Below, in pieces: positions 14,776-16,055 of a stretch of 16,055 bases of DNA; the stretch's first letter is position 1, and the number at the start of each line of letters is the position of its first letter. The notes below the pieces were generated by a model. That model was not told the DNA's origin, ran no database searches, and saw only the letters and a program-made list of their open reading frames with translations. The DNA is from DATIXJ01 sp035518715 (GTDB taxonomy: Bacteria; Bacteroidota; Ignavibacteria; UBA10030; SZUA-254). The stretch covers positions 1 to 16,055 of the forward strand of contig DATIXJ010000004.1 in NCBI GenBank assembly GCA_035518715.1. Reading direction: 5' to 3'. Made by a program: the position numbers and the translations under genes.

Positions 14776-16055
14776 GGCTCCCGCCTGACGGCTCGGCTCA
14801 TGGACCGGCGATCGATCATCTGATCGGCCTGATGCATTGGGTCATGCTCGTCTTGTTTGTGGGATGGGGAGCATTCTACCTCTACACGTTGATCCGGTTC
14901 CGGAAATCCAAGAACCCTTCCGCAAATTATACGGGCGTAAAGAGCCATGTCTCCAATTATTTGGAAGTGGGAGTTCTGCTGGTCGAAGTCATCCTCCTGG
15001 TGGGTTTTTCGATTCCCCTCTGGTCGAAACGCGTTGATAGCTTTCCGGCTGAAAAAGACGCTGTCGTCATCCGTGTTGTAGCGGAGCAGTTTGCCTGGAA
15101 CATTCATTATCCCGGGAAAGATGGAAAATTCGGGAGAACGTCACCGAGTCTGATCGACGGTGAAAATCCGCTGGGTCTCGACCGGAACGATCCCGATGCG
15201 AAAGATGATATCACGACGATCAATCAGCTCAATCTCCCGGTCGACAAGCCGGTGATCTTCTATCTCTCATCCAAGGATGTTATTCACTCTTTTAATCTTC
15301 CCGCATTTCGGGTAAAGCAGGATGCCATACCGGGCATGCGGATTCCGCTCTGGTTTACGCCGACGAAGACCACCGATCAGATCAGGGAAGAGATGACGAA
15401 GACCTTCTCGATTGAGGAGGCGATGAAGAGTGCCCGCATGGTCCCTCTACCGGAGGCGAGCATGATGGGAGTCTCAAAGGGTTCGAGCCACAGCGATATG
15501 GTGCTGATGCAGGATTATGCGGACACCTCTGGCAACGCCGTTGCCTCGAAGGGTGACCGGCTGACCTCCGACAATATGAATGCTCTCGCTGCCGCAGGAA
15601 TACCGCAGGTTTCAGCCCGTTCGATGGCAAAGCTCGACAGATATGTTTCCATGGAAGATGTCGCAGACAGCAGCGGTACAGCCGTCGTCTCCAAGAACGA
15701 TCCCCTCACCGAGGATGCCGTTACGAAAATCATCGCGATGGGTCACAAGGAAATCATGGCGCGGCGAAATTCCAATATGGACACGTACGTGGTCATGCAG
15801 GCGTACAGCGACAAGTCGGGAAATCCCATCGCCCAGAAAGGCGACCCGATGTCTGAGGACCTCATCTCGAAATTGAGCAATGCCGGGATCGGTGAAATCG
15901 CCGTCAGTGCGGCGACCCCGACGGAAATTGCCTGTGCGCAGTTATGCGGTCTTGGTCATTACCGGATGCGCGGTTATATCACGGTGCAATCGCAGGACGA
16001 TTTCCAGAAATGGTACGATGCGCAGGAAGCCGCGATAGCACCTCCGGCAGCTCCG
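14760..16055 (+). CDS. coxB: Cytochrome c oxidase subunit II with large repeat-bearing insertion in the CuA domain (3' end missing)
   Basis: 432 residues to the window edge, with no stop. Two membrane helices lie at about 25-46 and 68-88 (LEVGVLLVEVILLVGF). The CuA cupredoxin domain begins at about residue 103 (VIRVVAEQFAWNIHYPG). It contains the caa3-like block GRTSPSLIDGENPLGLDRND, the first ligand His176 in DVIHSFNLP, and FRVKQDAIPGMRIPLWFTPTK. Normally about 35 residues separate that His from the first CuA Cys; here it is 216. The insertion covers about 204-388, after which the domain resumes exactly with EIACAQLCGLGHYRM, giving Cys392, Cys396, His400 and Met403, with Gln394 at the usual Glu position. 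All ligands are present, so electron entry from cytochrome c or the cupredoxin is probably intact. An AAAAAGGAG site lies 7 bases before the ATG. Having subunit II last in the operon is unusual. A C-terminal haem c domain beyond the edge cannot be excluded. Confidence 0.95.
   Translation, partial: MEQYLGLPPDGSAHGPAIDHLIGLMHWVMLVLFVGWGAFYLYTLIRFRKSKNPSANYTGVKSHVSNYLEVGVLLVEVILLVGFSIPLWSKRVDSFPAEKDAVVIRVVAEQFAWNIHYPGKDGKFGRTSPSLIDGENPLGLDRNDPDAKDDITTINQLNLPVDKPVIFYLSSKDVIHSFNLPAFRVKQDAIPGMRIPLWFTPTKTTDQIREEMTKTFSIEEAMKSARMVPLPEASMMGVSKGSSHSDMVLMQDYADTSGNAVASKGDRLTSDNMNALAAAGIPQVSARSMAKLDRYVSMEDVADSSGTAVVSKNDPLTEDAVTKIIAMGHKEIMARRNSNMDTYVVMQAYSDKSGNPIAQKGDPMSEDLISKLSNAGIGEIAVSAATPTEIACAQLCGLGHYRMRGYITVQSQDDFQKWYDAQEAAIAPPAAP
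15492..15923 (+). repeat. Three tandem 48-residue protein repeats inside coxB
   Basis: Repeats cover residues 245-292, 293-340 and 341-388 of subunit II. Aligning the Ser-Gly of each unit (Gly258, Gly306, Gly354) gives an exact 48-residue period. Shared pattern: D-x-S-G-(N/T)-x-(V/I)-(A/V)-x-K-(G/N)-D-x-(L/M)-(T/S)-(E/S)-D, then a helix, then (A/M)-G-(I/H)-x-(E/Q)-(I/V)-x-(A)-(R/S). The pattern resembles the 'SGN-IA-KGD-LTE-L-AGI-V-RS' units seen in bacterial RNA polymerase beta-prime sandwich-barrel regions. The units are diverged in DNA sequence, so the duplication is not recent. Confidence 0.88.

Noticed and set aside
14760..16055. The coxB insertion as an inserted mobile element or frameshifted pseudogene.
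   Set aside because: The frame is open throughout, codon use looks like the flanks, the domain resumes precisely, and no terminal repeats or transposase motif are present.

Overview
The window is a stretch of bacterial chromosome with tightly packed genes and a roughly balanced base composition. No rRNA, tRNA, CRISPR array, integrase or transposase is visible. The lineage cannot be fixed from one window. Two multidomain Ser/Thr kinases with TolB-propeller or TPR sensors, an aa3-type oxidase operon headed by a cupredoxin protein, an ECF42-type sigma factor with DGPF partners, and short palindromic intergenic repeats together fit a free-living aerobe of the FCB group (for example an Ignavibacteria or Bacteroidota relative) or Acidobacteriota. 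That placement is inference.

Layout. (1) Positions 1-4743, plus strand: two consecutive membrane-anchored Ser/Thr kinases. The first is cut by the window start and has a WD40/PD40 (TolB-like) propeller. The second is complete and has a TolB/FlgO-like domain plus TPRs. (2) 4761-7130, minus strand: a likely operon read from 7130 downwards, with an Asp-box (BNR) propeller protein, a MoaD/ThiS ubiquitin-like protein ending in Gly-Gly (starts overlap as GTGA), a SnoaL-like protein and a DoxX membrane protein. (3) 7284-10359, minus strand: an ECF42-type sigma factor with C-terminal TPR region, two DGPF/YCII proteins and a PhnB-like VOC protein. A TGTCGA-N17-CGAC element lies between the sigma gene and the first DGPF gene and looks like the target promoter. 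A 400-base gene-free stretch (7725-8131) holds two copies of a palindromic repeat, a short GC-rich palindrome and five tandem heptamers. (4) 10360-10798: divergent regulatory region with a good sigma-70-like promoter facing right. (5) 10799-16055, plus strand: a cytochrome c oxidase operon in the order cupredoxin protein, subunit I, subunit III, subunit IV, a small membrane protein, a small exported CPVC protein, and subunit II, which runs off the window.

The most unusual feature is in subunit II. Between the first CuA ligand (His176) and the Cys-x3-Cys-x3-His-x2-Met cluster (Cys392 to Met403) there is an insertion of about 180 residues. It holds three tandem repeats with an exact 48-residue period, while every copper ligand is kept. 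Subunit I of the same enzyme keeps the complete D proton channel and all metal ligands, but has Ile where the K-channel lysine is expected and Ala at the K-channel serine. Together these suggest a structurally divergent A-type oxidase. The insertion is the best candidate here for something undescribed.
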